This document shows, piece after piece, positions 34,545 to 43,588 of a DNA stretch of 64,000 nt. The number at the start of each line of letters is the position of its first letter. The first letter of the stretch is position 1. The position numbers and the translations under genes are program-made. The DNA is from Flavobacteriaceae bacterium PS02337. Lineage in GTDB: Bacteria; Bacteroidota; Bacteroidia; Flavobacteriales; Flavobacteriaceae. Where the stretch lies: NCBI GenBank assembly GCA_029959285.1, contig JASCOE010000001.1, positions 310,001 to 374,000 on the forward strand. The letters are read 5' to 3'. The notes under the pieces were generated by a model. That model saw only the letters and a program-made list of their open reading frames with translations. It was not told the origin of the DNA and did not search any database.

Positions 34545-34871
34545 AGTGCTAATTTTTATTAGTCAGGTATTATTTAAAGCCGTGAATACAAAAGTAATTG
34601 AGATATTTTTGTACTCCAATTCTTTGAAATCTACTGTAATTTGCTACTTTTACAGGATTGAAAATATAAGCGTTAGCTGTTATCATGGTATCGAAATCTG
34701 GACAATTTCAAAAGCACCACAGGATAATAAGACTATGCTCATGCTTTGGCGTGGGCGTAACTTATCTTGGTGCAAGGTTTGTCCAGAACCCCGATTCAGG
34801 TATTGGTTACAAACCCACGCTTTTTTATAAAGCAACTTCACTTCGGGTTTGGGTGGACTAAATCAAACCTT
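34545..34871. other. Long leader region of the plus-strand cargo operon
   Basis: A promoter-like TTTG-N18-TACTTTTA (34623-34652) is followed by about 215 nt with no convincing gene and then the ATG at 34872. Within it GCGTGGG (34749-34755) pairs with CCCACGC (34814-34820), and GTAAC with GTTAC just inside, directly before T6. It may be a structured leader or attenuator. Confidence 0.45.
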
Positions 34872-35378
34872 ATGAAAAAACTTTTACTTGTTTTATGCGT
34901 TTTGGCTTTCCTAAGCTGTTCTTCCGACGAATCCAAAACTGATTCAAATAGTTCTAACTCTAACTACATAGAGTATAACGGTGAAAAATTCTACTTTACC
35001 GAAGCAACAATCAAGCGACAATATGAAAATGATTCCAACTCTACTTCATTTGTAATATCTTTCAGTAACAACTCTATGACTTCTTACTTTCAACTAGAAC
35101 TAAGTACAAGTTGCAATAAATGCCCTGTTGACAATTTAATTGGTGCTACCTATACGCTAAGTTCAAATGCTTATATAAGAGTAATGGGACTAGGTAAATT
35201 CAAAAATGAATCATACATGAATGTTCTTTCAAAAGAAAGTCTTATTACAACAGTAATTAACAGCGTTATTGTCACTAAGAGTTCAGATACTAAATATGGA
35301 TTTAAATTCAGTTTTGTTACTCCAGCAGGAAAAGCAACAGGCGAATATTTAGGAGAATTAAAGAAACTTAACTATTAA
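34872..35378 (+). CDS. Cargo lipoprotein, function unknown
   Basis: A 168-aa predicted lipoprotein: signal MKKLLLVLCVLAFLSC with lipobox Cys16, a Ser/Asn-rich linker (about 17-32), then a beta-rich domain with a CNKC pair (about residues 82-85) and a C-terminal GEYLGELKKLNY. I do not recognise the family. The ATG at 34872 is preferred to the upstream in-frame ATG (34767) because it starts the signal peptide. The next gene begins 4 nt after the stop, so the two are coupled. Confidence 0.65.
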   Translation: MKKLLLVLCVLAFLSCSSDESKTDSNSSNSNYIEYNGEKFYFTEATIKRQYENDSNSTSFVISFSNNSMTSYFQLELSTSCNKCPVDNLIGATYTLSSNAYIRVMGLGKFKNESYMNVLSKESLITTVINSVIVTKSSDTKYGFKFSFVTPAGKATGEYLGELKKLNY

Positions 35379-35382
35379 AGAC

Positions 35383-35751
35383 ATGCTCGCATTTATATTC
35401 ATTGCTTTCGCAGTTTTCGTACTGTATAGCCATTTTTCAAAACCTGATGGAAATAATTCATCAATATCAAGACCACAGTTACACGCTGAAATGAGGAATA
35501 GACTGAAAAAATCTTTCATTGACGAAATAAAAACAAATCAGAGCATTAAAGAATTCAGAAATACCGAAGTAGAAACCATGCTGATACTTAATTTAATTTC
35601 TAATTTTTATCAAGCCAGTTTAAGGAACTTTGTTGAGCACAGGTTATCTATGGGACTTACAGAGCAAGAAGCTATCACTATGGTTAAAACCGTAACTAAT
35701 GAAGTTATGGATATTTATATCCAAGATGCAAAACAATTTTATATAAAGTAA
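35383..35751 (+). CDS. Cargo protein with one N-terminal membrane helix
   Basis: A 122-aa protein with an N-terminal transmembrane helix (2-17) followed by a helical charged domain. No known motif is seen. It begins 4 nt after the lipoprotein stop codon, indicating one operon; the pair may form an envelope complex (inference). Confidence 0.55.
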   Translation: MLAFIFIAFAVFVLYSHFSKPDGNNSSISRPQLHAEMRNRLKKSFIDEIKTNQSIKEFRNTEVETMLILNLISNFYQASLRNFVEHRLSMGLTEQEAITMVKTVTNEVMDIYIQDAKQFYIK

Positions 35752-35791
35752 ATCGGGTGTTTGTACTTAGAATTCCTTTATGTGTATTCTA

Positions 35792-35799
35792 TATATTTG
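35792..35799 (+). promoter_or_regulatory. -7 box (TATATTTG) before the 35819 cargo gene
   Basis: A perfect TAnnTTTG box lies 19 nt before the ATG at 35819, inside the longer in-frame extension that begins at 35780. It supports the later start. Confidence 0.45.
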
Positions 35800-35818
35800 T
35801 ATTGCTAAAACTTTAAAT

Positions 35819-36166
35819 ATGAGTAAAATATCACAACAAGATTTAGAAAGTTTGAAATCTTTAGCTGAAAATGCACAACAGGATTGGGAGTATACTAATG
35901 TAAATGCCCGTTCTTCCGCTTACATGAGCATTGAAACTATTCGACAGCTTAAAACTGCTACAAAAAACAACATAATGTTTACTATATTAGGAGCTGTTTT
36001 AGGTTTCATCTCATCAATATCTGTAGCAATATATACCAAATCGGACATAGACAAAGATTTACAAGAACTGCATACACAAATGCGCGAATTAAAAGTGCAA
36101 GTTGCACATTTTCATACGTATCAGTCCAAAAAAGATTCCTTAAAAACCTCTTCCAAAAAGAATTAG
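35819..36166 (+). CDS. Cargo membrane protein with coiled coil
   Basis: A 115-aa protein. The N-terminal helical part (MSKISQQDLESLKSLAENAQ) precedes a single transmembrane helix (about 52-70, FTILGAVLGFISSISVAIY) and a C-terminal coiled coil ending in a Lys/Ser-rich tail. There is no family that I recognise. A promoter box and a downstream terminator (36246-36281) frame it as its own transcript, the last gene before the right end of the element. Confidence 0.6.
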   Translation: MSKISQQDLESLKSLAENAQQDWEYTNVNARSSAYMSIETIRQLKTATKNNIMFTILGAVLGFISSISVAIYTKSDIDKDLQELHTQMRELKVQVAHFHTYQSKKDSLKTSSKKN

Positions 36167-36245
36167 AAAACTTCCAAGGCGCTGTTAAAATTATCATGTA
36201 TTCTATAGGGTCTTCGATAAATTTTTTCATAGTAGTATAAATTAT

Positions 36246-36281
36246 AAAACCCTCTTGGAAAAATAATCTGAGAGGGTTTTT
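36246..36281 (+). terminator. Terminator at the right end of the element
   Basis: A 10-bp perfect stem (36246-36255 with 36271-36280), 15-nt loop, and T5. It also has A-rich sequence on the other side, so it may act in both directions and stop transcription from the split gene. Confidence 0.82.
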
Positions 36282-36310
36282 GTTATTAAATTTGTTTTTA
36301 TTACTCGTTT

Positions 36311-36333
36311 GGTGTAAAATGGGTATACTTACC
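36311..36333. repeat. Right terminal inverted repeat of the IS1595-type element
   Basis: Perfect reverse complement of 32049-32071 (23 bp, ends in ...ATACTTACC). Confidence 0.95.
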
Positions 36334-36341
36334 AAAAATAT
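36334..36341. repeat. Target-site duplication, right copy (AAAAATAT)
   Basis: Identical to 32041-32048. Confidence 0.93.
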
Positions 36342-37917
36342 AATTTGCACCAGAATTATAAGTAGTCAACATTGTAGCTGCAACAGGTATCGATCCATCT
36401 ATCCCAGCTGCATTTGCAGTTATTAAAGTTCCTCCCGAATTTAAAATAAATTTTGCAGTTCCCGATGTTCCTCTTCCTCCCGAAATAGAAACATTATATG
36501 TCCCAAAATCAATTGTTCCGGTTACATTTAGTTCACCCATCCATGGATCAGTATCGCTTGTATTAGCAGTACTTAGTGTAAAGTTTGACGCTAACTTTAA
36601 AGTACTAGTCGCATTTACATAATATTTTACCCAAGCTCCAGCCCCCGCTGTTGGCATAGTTAACGTCTGAATACCAGTGCCATTAAAATTTAAAATTCCG
36701 TTTTGAACTACTCCAATTGTTGTTATTGAACCTGCCCCGGCACTATTTGTAAAATTTCCACCCAAATTGACAGTGCTTACACCTGAATTACCTCCATTGA
36801 AGTCGAAAACTCCACCAGTTTGATTATAATTCCCAACTATTGAGTGTGTAAAACTTGTAGCATTATTAGCTACAAAAGTACCACCCGACAAAGTAAAATC
36901 TCCATTAACAGTCAGATTTCCTGCGGCTGTTTTATTTGAACTTCCAGAAATTATTAAATTGCTATATGTAGTAGACTTTACAGTTTGATTACTTGTTCCG
37001 TTATAATTTATGGTATTCCCTGGTGAAGTCGCATCAAGCGTTGGTACAATAGTTGAACCTCCAAAATTTAAAGTTCCTGTATTAGTTATTGTGCTCGTAC
37101 CTGCTAATGCTGTGGAAACAGTAAGTGTCCCTATGTTAGAAGTAGTTCCCGATATTGTCAAGTTTGGAATTGCAATAGTATTGTTCCCTCCAATGGTTTT
37201 ACCTGTTCCCAAAAACGTATGAATGCCATTATTAGCTGTAAATGTTCCATCATTAGTTAAATTACCACCAAAATTAATTACAGAATTAGCCGTTTCATTC
37301 CAGACACCTCCTGTGTTAATTGCTACATCACCATTAAATATTTTTGTACTTGTATTTGCTAAGTTTAACGTTCCTCCATTTGCAATTTGCAAACTAGCGC
37401 CTATAGTCCATCCCAAGTTTGTTGTCACAAGCGTGCTACCATTTCTCACAATAAAGATATCTCCAGAGTTCGCAAAAGTAGTAGGGGCAGTCCCTCCTCC
37501 ATTTGTGTTAATACCCCAATTAGACAGAACACTTGGATCACCAGTAGCTTTTGAATAATAGGTTATCGCATTAGCATAAGAATAAGCAAAAAACATCGCT
37601 AAAGTAAGAAAACCCAAACTTGGATTGAAAATCTTTTTTGAAGTATGATTAAGAATTTTTGAAAATAAAAAGCGAACAAACAAAAGTAGTTTTCGTTTCA
37701 TATCAATGTGGTATTTATTTTAAATTTGTTTTTGGTTGCTAAAAGCAAAAAGGGCAATTGTCTTTAGTTTTTTCAATCAAAATTTAAAAGTTAAAATCTT
37801 GTTTTTCAACGCGATTAGACAACTGTTAAATTACCTTACAAAAATATGTAAATTCGGCACATACACAACATTTTACAGTCTTTCTTTTCCACAAATGTTA
37901 ACATTTTTTAGAAGATT

Positions 37918-37947
37918 TTTGTAAGTATTTGACGGATTTTACTTTTA
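37918..37947 (+). promoter_or_regulatory. recX promoter
   Basis: TTTG (37918-37921), 18 nt, then TACTTTTA (37940-37947), one base from the TAnnTTTG consensus, 25 nt before the recX ATG. The same arrangement, N18 with TACTTTTA, occurs at 34623-34652. Confidence 0.45.
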
Positions 37948-37972
37948 ATCGTTAAAATGCAAGAAAAAACCG

Positions 37973-38443
37973 ATGAAGGACACTTTTACACTCAAAGAAG
38001 CTTTACAAAAATTAGAACACTTTTGCGCCTATCAAGAGCGCTGCCACGAAGAAGTTGTTTCTAAATTATACAGTCTAAAAATGACTTCTGATGAAATTGA
38101 TACCATCATTGTAAAACTTATTGAAGACAACTTTCTAAACGAAACTAGGTTTGCTTGCAGTTTTGCTCGCGGTAAGCATCGCATTAAACATTGGGGAAAA
38201 ATTAGGATTACAAATGAACTCAAAGCAAGACAAATTTCTTCGACCAATATCAATTTGGCTTTAAAAGAAATTTCTCCAGAAGAATATTTTGAAACTTTTG
38301 AAAATCTGGCAGAAAGATGCTGGAATAATTCAACAGAAAGCAACACATTAAAAAAACGTAAGAAATTTTGCGATTATATGCTTCGAAGAGGTTATGAAAG
38401 CAATTTAGTTTATGAAAAAGTAAAAGAATTGGAAGGGAACTAA
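37973..38443 (+). CDS. recX: RecX family regulator of RecA
   Basis: A 156-aa cytosolic protein of three-helix RecX repeats: ALQKLEHFCAYQERCHEEV, then IVKLIEDNFLNETRFACSFA and RGKHRIKHWGKIRITNELK, with a final MLRRGYESNLVYEKVKEL. RecX binds RecA filaments and limits recombination and SOS. recA is not in this window. It stands alone between two divergent T9SS type C genes, one of them the gene split by the IS element. Confidence 0.9.
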   Translation: MKDTFTLKEALQKLEHFCAYQERCHEEVVSKLYSLKMTSDEIDTIIVKLIEDNFLNETRFACSFARGKHRIKHWGKIRITNELKARQISSTNINLALKEISPEEYFETFENLAERCWNNSTESNTLKKRKKFCDYMLRRGYESNLVYEKVKELEGN

Positions 38444-38849
38444 TTTTCAATTTTTACTAAAAACAAGAATTCTTCAATTAATTCAAAATCATTTATTTCG
38501 ATCACAAATCGTAATAAATTACACCTAAAAACATCAAACAACATTTAGTTATAATTTATTCTCATTTTGATGAATTTATAGCTAAACTCGCGTTTTTTAG
38601 TCCAAAAAATCAAAAAAGACACCTCAAAAAGCACAATTTTTACGATTATTCCTATAATTATTTTTCGTAATTTATAAGAATATCCGCAAATTGTTAATTT
38701 TTTTCATGCATTTCGTCGAGTATTTTAACAATTCATCGATTATATATAGGTATTGAAAACCATGCCTATTCTCAGCTCGTAGATGTATTTATCTTTGCGA
38801 TGGCAAAAAGTCCTATGCCAGCATAACAAACTGATAGAAAACATTTAAC
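38444..38849. other. Intergenic region upstream of the 38850 T9SS gene
   Basis: These 406 AT-rich bp have no credible ORF. A TATCTTTG box lies at 38790-38797, predicting a leader of about 50 nt before the ATG at 38850. The rest holds no clear structure that I can name. Confidence 0.5.
38790..38797 (+). promoter_or_regulatory. -7 box (TATCTTTG) of the 38850 gene
   Basis: A perfect TAnnTTTG match lies 52 nt before the ATG of the large T9SS type C gene. Confidence 0.45.
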
Positions 38850-41800
38850 ATGAAAAAAACTTTACTTTTATTTTTATTGTTGCCTTTTTTAGGATTTGCT
38901 CAAATTCCTACTGGAACTTATGTAATTAGCACGGCAAATACTGACCCTAATTTAAAAACACTTGCACTTGCAGTCGCTAGAGTAAATGCAGTTGGAATTA
39001 CAGGAGGACCGGTAACATTTTTAATAGATGAAGATCAAACAATAACTTCACAACTTAGAATTGATGCTATAACTAACTCTAGTGCAGTAAATACATTAAC
39101 GATTAAAACAAATACCGGAAGAGCTAATATCAACATTACTGCTAATATGCCAAATTCTTCAACTGGTATACCGGCAATCTTTATGTTCAATGGTACATCA
39201 AATGTAATTATTGATGGAAGCAATGCTACTGGAACGAGAAATTTAACTTTAATAAACAATGATAATATTAATAATGCTCAACGTTCTATCATTTGGGTTG
39301 CGAGTAACGGATCTGTAGGATCATCAAACATTACTGTTCAAAATTGCATTTTAAGGTTTAATTCAAGAAATGACCAATTAAGACTTTTAACAGGGGTTTA
39401 TTCTGGCAATAATAAGCTCAACACGGGCAACAACACAATAACTGAAGAGGTAAATACTGCGGCTAACTCTAATATAAAAATTATTAACAATGAAATGTTG
39501 AACGTAAAAGACGGAATCAACATTAATGGAAATTCTACTGCTTCATTATCACCAACCGGCTGGAAAATTCAGGGAAACAAAATTGGAACTACAACAGTTG
39601 CAGAGAAACCTGTAAGAGGAATGTACATTAACAACTTCTTAAATTACGAAATTTCGGGAAATACTATATCTGGAGTTAGAAACACTTTAAATCTAAGTAA
39701 TGATGCCGCTGCTATTATTTTGGAAGGCACGAGTAACGGTACAGTTTCCGGAAACACAATTAACGATATCGTTAATGCGGTATACAACAATAGTTATTTG
39801 ACTGCAGGAATAATAGTCAATTCATTGGGAGTTACAAACATCAATAATAATATCATCAATAATATTTACAATACCACAATTGACAACAATCCATATAATT
39901 ACCACAATAAAGGACAAGGTATCTATATCAAAAACGGATCAGCAATTAATTTGTATTACAATACGATTGTAATGGATTATGCTAGTGGAAGTGCATATTC
40001 TGCCTGCTTGTATACCACAGGAGGATCTAATATTAATGTTAGAAATAATATTTTTGTCAATTCACAACCAAACTCGCAATATGCAGTATTCAAAAATGGA
40101 GGAACATTTGGAACTGTAAGTAACAATGACTATTACGTTACCAATGTAACAAATCGATTTTTAAATAAAATTGATGGTAACGATTACCCTGGTACCGCAG
40201 CAGGAACTGTCCCAACGTCATGGAATACTGCCGCAGGAGATTCAGCTTCTCAAAGTTTCCTTCCAACATTTGTTACGCCTGGATCCAATTATCACATTCA
40301 AGACGTTACAGCAAATAACAATCTAAGCGCAGTAGCAATTTCAGGAATTACAACAGATATTGATGGAGATACAAGAGTAAAACCATACATGGGAGCTGAT
40401 GAGATTTACAAATGTGTACCAACTGGCGATCAAACCTCTTCTGCATCAGAATCATGGATAGGATACGTATATAGTTTTACAGGGAATACTGCGCCAAATC
40501 CAGCATATAATGCTATACCATCAGGAACTACTTATTTAGGAACTGTTACAGAACCGAAAAACTTTGATAGAGATGTTGCTGCGGGAGCTGTTAATGGGGT
40601 TACTAGAAATTTTTGTGATCCAGCACCAACTGACAAATTCTTTGTTCGATACAAAATGACTACTACTCTTACCGAAGCCGGAAGTTATAATTTTACAGTA
40701 GGTAGTGATGACGGAATCAGACTTTATGTTGACGGAAACCTTACTCCTCTTATAACACGTTGGAATCAACACAGTTATATTGTAGACTCCGCGCTACTTA
40801 ACCTAACTGCTGGTGTACACAATTTTGTTCTAGAATATTATGAATTTGATGGTTCCTCTAGAGTTGCATTTTCTTTTGGTTTAACAAAAGGAAATCAAGC
40901 TTTACCATACGGAATTAACGAATGGAATGTATATGGTTTAAACAAAAATGACTTAAACCTAAATAACACTGTATATGCTGGATACTATGTTGACTCAAAC
41001 GTCAACGTTGATTCGAAAAATTATTGGCCGGTTGATAAATCACCAGCAGCTGCTACAAATTGGCAAGGTGCTCCAATGCCAAATGATAATTTTACAGTAT
41101 CTTACAGACGTCAAGGTTTTCCTTGCGGAACATATAGAATAGAACTTGCAAATTCTGATGACGCAACGCAAATTTATTTAAACGACAATTTAATATTTAC
41201 TCAAGCTGGATATACAAATACTCCTGCCTATATTAACGGTACTACAACATATGTTCTAAACAGTTCTTCTAAAATCGAGGTTCGTTTGAGAGAAGATGGA
41301 GGAAATGCTAACGTAGGCGTAAATCTTGTGCGAGTATTAACAACTTACACTGGATCTGAAACAGTTAATTCAAATACATCAATTGTAATCAGCTCACCAA
41401 CAGTTACATTGGGATCAGATATACAGGTTTGTTCTTGCACAGTTAATGCAGGATCTACATTTAATATTCCTGTTGATAGAACTTTAACAGTTGATGAAGA
41501 CATAAATGTAATTGGAACAGGAAAACTAGTATTACAAAATGGAGGATCGCTTCTTCAAACTTCAACTAGTAAAACCATGTTTACTGGAAATATTGCAACT
41601 GCATTTGAAGTTCAAAGAACAACAAACGTAAGACGTTACGATTTAACTTACTGGTCAACGCCTGTTACAAATCCAAGTTTTAAACTTTATGATCTTTCTC
41701 CTGCTACTTTAGGTGATAAATTTTTCATTTATGACCCTAATTCAGGATGGATAATCAATTACAATGGAACACAGGTTATGGAAGCAGGAAAAGGGTACAG

Positions 41801-42929
41801 CGTGAGAGCTCCACAGCCTTATGATACTGGAGCAGCCGCAAGTTTTACAGGTGTATTTAAAGGTACTCCAAATAATGGCGACATAAATCCAGCAGTAGTT
41901 TCAGGTACTTACAATTTAGTTGGTAACCCATACCCTTCTGCAATTAGTGCTGTTGCTTTAATAAACGGAAACACTAACTTAGGAACAATTTACCTTTGGA
42001 CTCACAATACGCCACCGCAGGCAGTTGCTGGAGATCATAGATATTTTTACACTAGCGATGACTATACAGCTTTCAACTTAACTGGATCTACTCAAGGGGC
42101 ACTATTAAATGGAGAAACCTTTAAAGAATACATAGCTGCAGGTCAAGGATTTTTAGCACAGCCAAAAACTGCAACAATGAATTTCAACAACACAATGCGT
42201 CGTAGTGCTAACAACAAACAATTCTATAAAACTACGGAATCTATTGGCTTTGAAAGAAATCGTGTGTGGCTGAATTTATCTAATGATCAAGGTGCTTTCA
42301 AACAGGCTTTGATTGGATATATTGAAGGAGCAACGAATGATTTGGATATTAATTATGATGCAGGTTCGTTAGAAGCTAATCCGTATATAGATTTTTATAG
42401 TGTTAACGAAGCTAACAAATTAACGATTCAAGGTCGCGCGCTTCCTTTTGATAATAAAGATGTAGTGCCTTTGGGTTATAATACAACAGTTGCAGGAGAA
42501 TTTACAATTTCAATTGATCGTGCTGATGGATTCTTCGATACTCAAGACGTTTATTTAGAAGATTTGACAGCAGGTAAAACTGTAAACCTGCGTGATGGAA
42601 ATTATAAATTTACTACCGCAGTTGGAACTTTTGAAAATCGTTTCAATCTTCGTTATACTTCTAAAACATTAGGAACAGGAGAATTTGAAGATCTTGACAA
42701 TAGTGTTTTAGTTTCAGTAAAATCTAAAGTAGTAAAAGTTAGCGCTTCTAAAGAAAACATAAAAGAAGTTCAGATTTATAATATCGGCGGCCAATCGGTT
42801 TACAATAAAACTAAAGTTGGCACTAATGAATTACAGATTTCAAATTTACCTTCAGGAAATCAGGTTTTATTAGTAAAAGTTATTTTAGAAAATGGCTCTC
42901 AAGTAACCAAAAAGGTTATTTTCAACTAA
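38850..42929 (+). CDS. Beta-helix / PA14-containing surface protein, T9SS type C signal
   Basis: A 1359-aa secreted protein. The signal peptide (1-17, LLPFLGFAQ) is followed by a right-handed parallel beta-helix (about 50-480; many NN-I and SGNTI-type turns), a GADE end, and a PA14-like lectin domain (about 525-690, FFVRYKMTTTLTEAGSYNF and GSDDGIRLYVDG). A second similar beta domain follows, then the shared module from about 925 and the type C sorting domain (NGSQVTKKVIFN). The likely role is carbohydrate binding or adhesion. The last about 440 residues are nearly identical to those of the split gene at 28405. Confidence 0.87.
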   Translation: MKKTLLLFLLLPFLGFAQIPTGTYVISTANTDPNLKTLALAVARVNAVGITGGPVTFLIDEDQTITSQLRIDAITNSSAVNTLTIKTNTGRANINITANMPNSSTGIPAIFMFNGTSNVIIDGSNATGTRNLTLINNDNINNAQRSIIWVASNGSVGSSNITVQNCILRFNSRNDQLRLLTGVYSGNNKLNTGNNTITEEVNTAANSNIKIINNEMLNVKDGININGNSTASLSPTGWKIQGNKIGTTTVAEKPVRGMYINNFLNYEISGNTISGVRNTLNLSNDAAAIILEGTSNGTVSGNTINDIVNAVYNNSYLTAGIIVNSLGVTNINNNIINNIYNTTIDNNPYNYHNKGQGIYIKNGSAINLYYNTIVMDYASGSAYSACLYTTGGSNINVRNNIFVNSQPNSQYAVFKNGGTFGTVSNNDYYVTNVTNRFLNKIDGNDYPGTAAGTVPTSWNTAAGDSASQSFLPTFVTPGSNYHIQDVTANNNLSAVAISGITTDIDGDTRVKPYMGADEIYKCVPTGDQTSSASESWIGYVYSFTGNTAPNPAYNAIPSGTTYLGTVTEPKNFDRDVAAGAVNGVTRNFCDPAPTDKFFVRYKMTTTLTEAGSYNFTVGSDDGIRLYVDGNLTPLITRWNQHSYIVDSALLNLTAGVHNFVLEYYEFDGSSRVAFSFGLTKGNQALPYGINEWNVYGLNKNDLNLNNTVYAGYYVDSNVNVDSKNYWPVDKSPAAATNWQGAPMPNDNFTVSYRRQGFPCGTYRIELANSDDATQIYLNDNLIFTQAGYTNTPAYINGTTTYVLNSSSKIEVRLREDGGNANVGVNLVRVLTTYTGSETVNSNTSIVISSPTVTLGSDIQVCSCTVNAGSTFNIPVDRTLTVDEDINVIGTGKLVLQNGGSLLQTSTSKTMFTGNIATAFEVQRTTNVRRYDLTYWSTPVTNPSFKLYDLSPATLGDKFFIYDPNSGWIINYNGTQVMEAGKGYSVRAPQPYDTGAAASFTGVFKGTPNNGDINPAVVSGTYNLVGNPYPSAISAVALINGNTNLGTIYLWTHNTPPQAVAGDHRYFYTSDDYTAFNLTGSTQGALLNGETFKEYIAAGQGFLAQPKTATMNFNNTMRRSANNKQFYKTTESIGFERNRVWLNLSNDQGAFKQALIGYIEGATNDLDINYDAGSLEANPYIDFYSVNEANKLTIQGRALPFDNKDVVPLGYNTTVAGEFTISIDRADGFFDTQDVYLEDLTAGKTVNLRDGNYKFTTAVGTFENRFNLRYTSKTLGTGEFEDLDNSVLVSVKSKVVKVSASKENIKEVQIYNIGGQSVYNKTKVGTNELQISNLPSGNQVLLVKVILENGSQVTKKVIFN

Positions 42930-42940
42930 ATATAAAAAAC

Positions 42941-42968
42941 AGAAACCCATCTTAATTGATGGGTTTCT
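42941..42968. terminator. Terminator between 38850 and 42974 genes
   Basis: An 11-bp perfect stem (42941-42951 with 42958-42968), 6-nt loop, and T-rich tracts on both sides, serving convergent genes. Confidence 0.88.
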
Positions 42969-42973
42969 TGTTT

Positions 42974-43588
42974 TTATTCTTCTTTTAATTCGTCTATTAC
43001 ATTCTTTATCTCTTGTGCAAATTTTCCATAAAAATGATGCACCCACCACTCTAAACTTATTCCCATAAAAAGCATCACAAAAACCACAATTGACAATAAT
43101 CCTGCTAAATGATAATTGCTAAACTCATGCATTTCGAAACCTGGAATTTTAGAAAACTCGTAATAAAAAAGTCCAATTAAATAAAGTATAAGAAATGGAG
43201 TCAATGCAAATCCAAATGTTTTGTACAATTCCATATTAAGTCTAATATCAAAATAAGTTTCATAAAGACTATCCTTCGTTCTTAACGTAATCGCATTTAA
43301 TCGTTTATAAAACAAATAAAGCTTTACCAAATAATAAACACAAACTGCCAAGAAAATACTAAATAATACATAATAGATTTTGGTCATTGTATCTGGAAAA
43401 TGAAGGACAAGCGGAAGCAATGCAATAAAAAAAATGGACAGAATCTGGTAAATAAATTCCTTTTTAAGGTTTTGTTTAATCTTATCTAATGGAGTATTTG
43501 CAGATTGAATTTTCTCCAAATTTTTAGGCAGTGAAACGTTTTCAGATTTTTCGTTATTCCATGCATTTTGTATGTCGTTAAAATCCAT
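42974..43588 (-). CDS. Membrane protein downstream of ECF sigma gene (putative anti-sigma)
   Basis: A 204-aa protein with a cytosolic N-terminus of about 45 residues and four transmembrane helices (about 46-64, 67-91, 123-143 and 159-180). Its start overlaps the sigma-factor stop by 11 bp, so translation is coupled. Bacteroidota ECF sigma genes are often followed by such membrane proteins that may hold the sigma factor; no anti-sigma domain is recognisable, so the role is inferred from position. Confidence 0.65.
   Translation of the reverse strand: MDFNDIQNAWNNEKSENVSLPKNLEKIQSANTPLDKIKQNLKKEFIYQILSIFFIALLPLVLHFPDTMTKIYYVLFSIFLAVCVYYLVKLYLFYKRLNAITLRTKDSLYETYFDIRLNMELYKTFGFALTPFLILYLIGLFYYEFSKIPGFEMHEFSNYHLAGLLSIVVFVMLFMGISLEWWVHHFYGKFAQEIKNVIDELKEE

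Larger units (their letters stand above)
32049..36333. mobile_element. IS1595-family composite element with cargo genes (4285 bp)
   Basis: The element is bounded by perfect 23-bp inverted repeats and flanked by the 8-bp duplication AAAAATAT. It carries an ISXO2-like transposase (minus, 33505-34476) and seven or eight small genes on both strands. The length, far above the roughly 1 kb of simple IS1595 members, marks it as one with passenger genes. The outer gene is cut cleanly and both halves are intact, so the insertion is recent. The duplication length and transposase type match established IS1595 properties; mobility today is an inference. Confidence 0.93.
36301..37701 (-). pseudogene. N-terminal part of the T9SS type C protein split by the IS1595 element
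   Basis: The gene opens with a long signal peptide (about 1-46, ending FAYSYANA) and a G/N/T-rich passenger domain of short beta strands (VLSNWG..., repeated NGG and LTVNG/LTISG motifs), as in extracellular beta-solenoids. Codons 1-456 are native (to 36334); the last ten residues (GKYTHFTPNE) are read from the element's inverted repeat. The rest of the gene is at 28405-32040 in the same frame. Without its C-terminal sorting domain this product could enter the periplasm but not use T9SS. Confidence 0.9.

Noticed and set aside
34546-34830. 94-codon plus-strand frame before the cargo lipoprotein
   Set aside because: No signal, domain or promoter fits it; it overlaps the predicted leader hairpin and the composition is unlike the neighbours. 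I treat the region as a leader.
36006-36350. 114-codon minus-strand frame at the right end of the element
   Set aside because: It overlaps a well-supported plus-strand cargo gene, the terminator and the inverted repeat, and runs out of the element into the host gene.
37010-37558. Plus-strand frames opposite the split T9SS gene
   Set aside because: Antisense shadows of a repetitive Thr/Asn/Gly-rich coding region.
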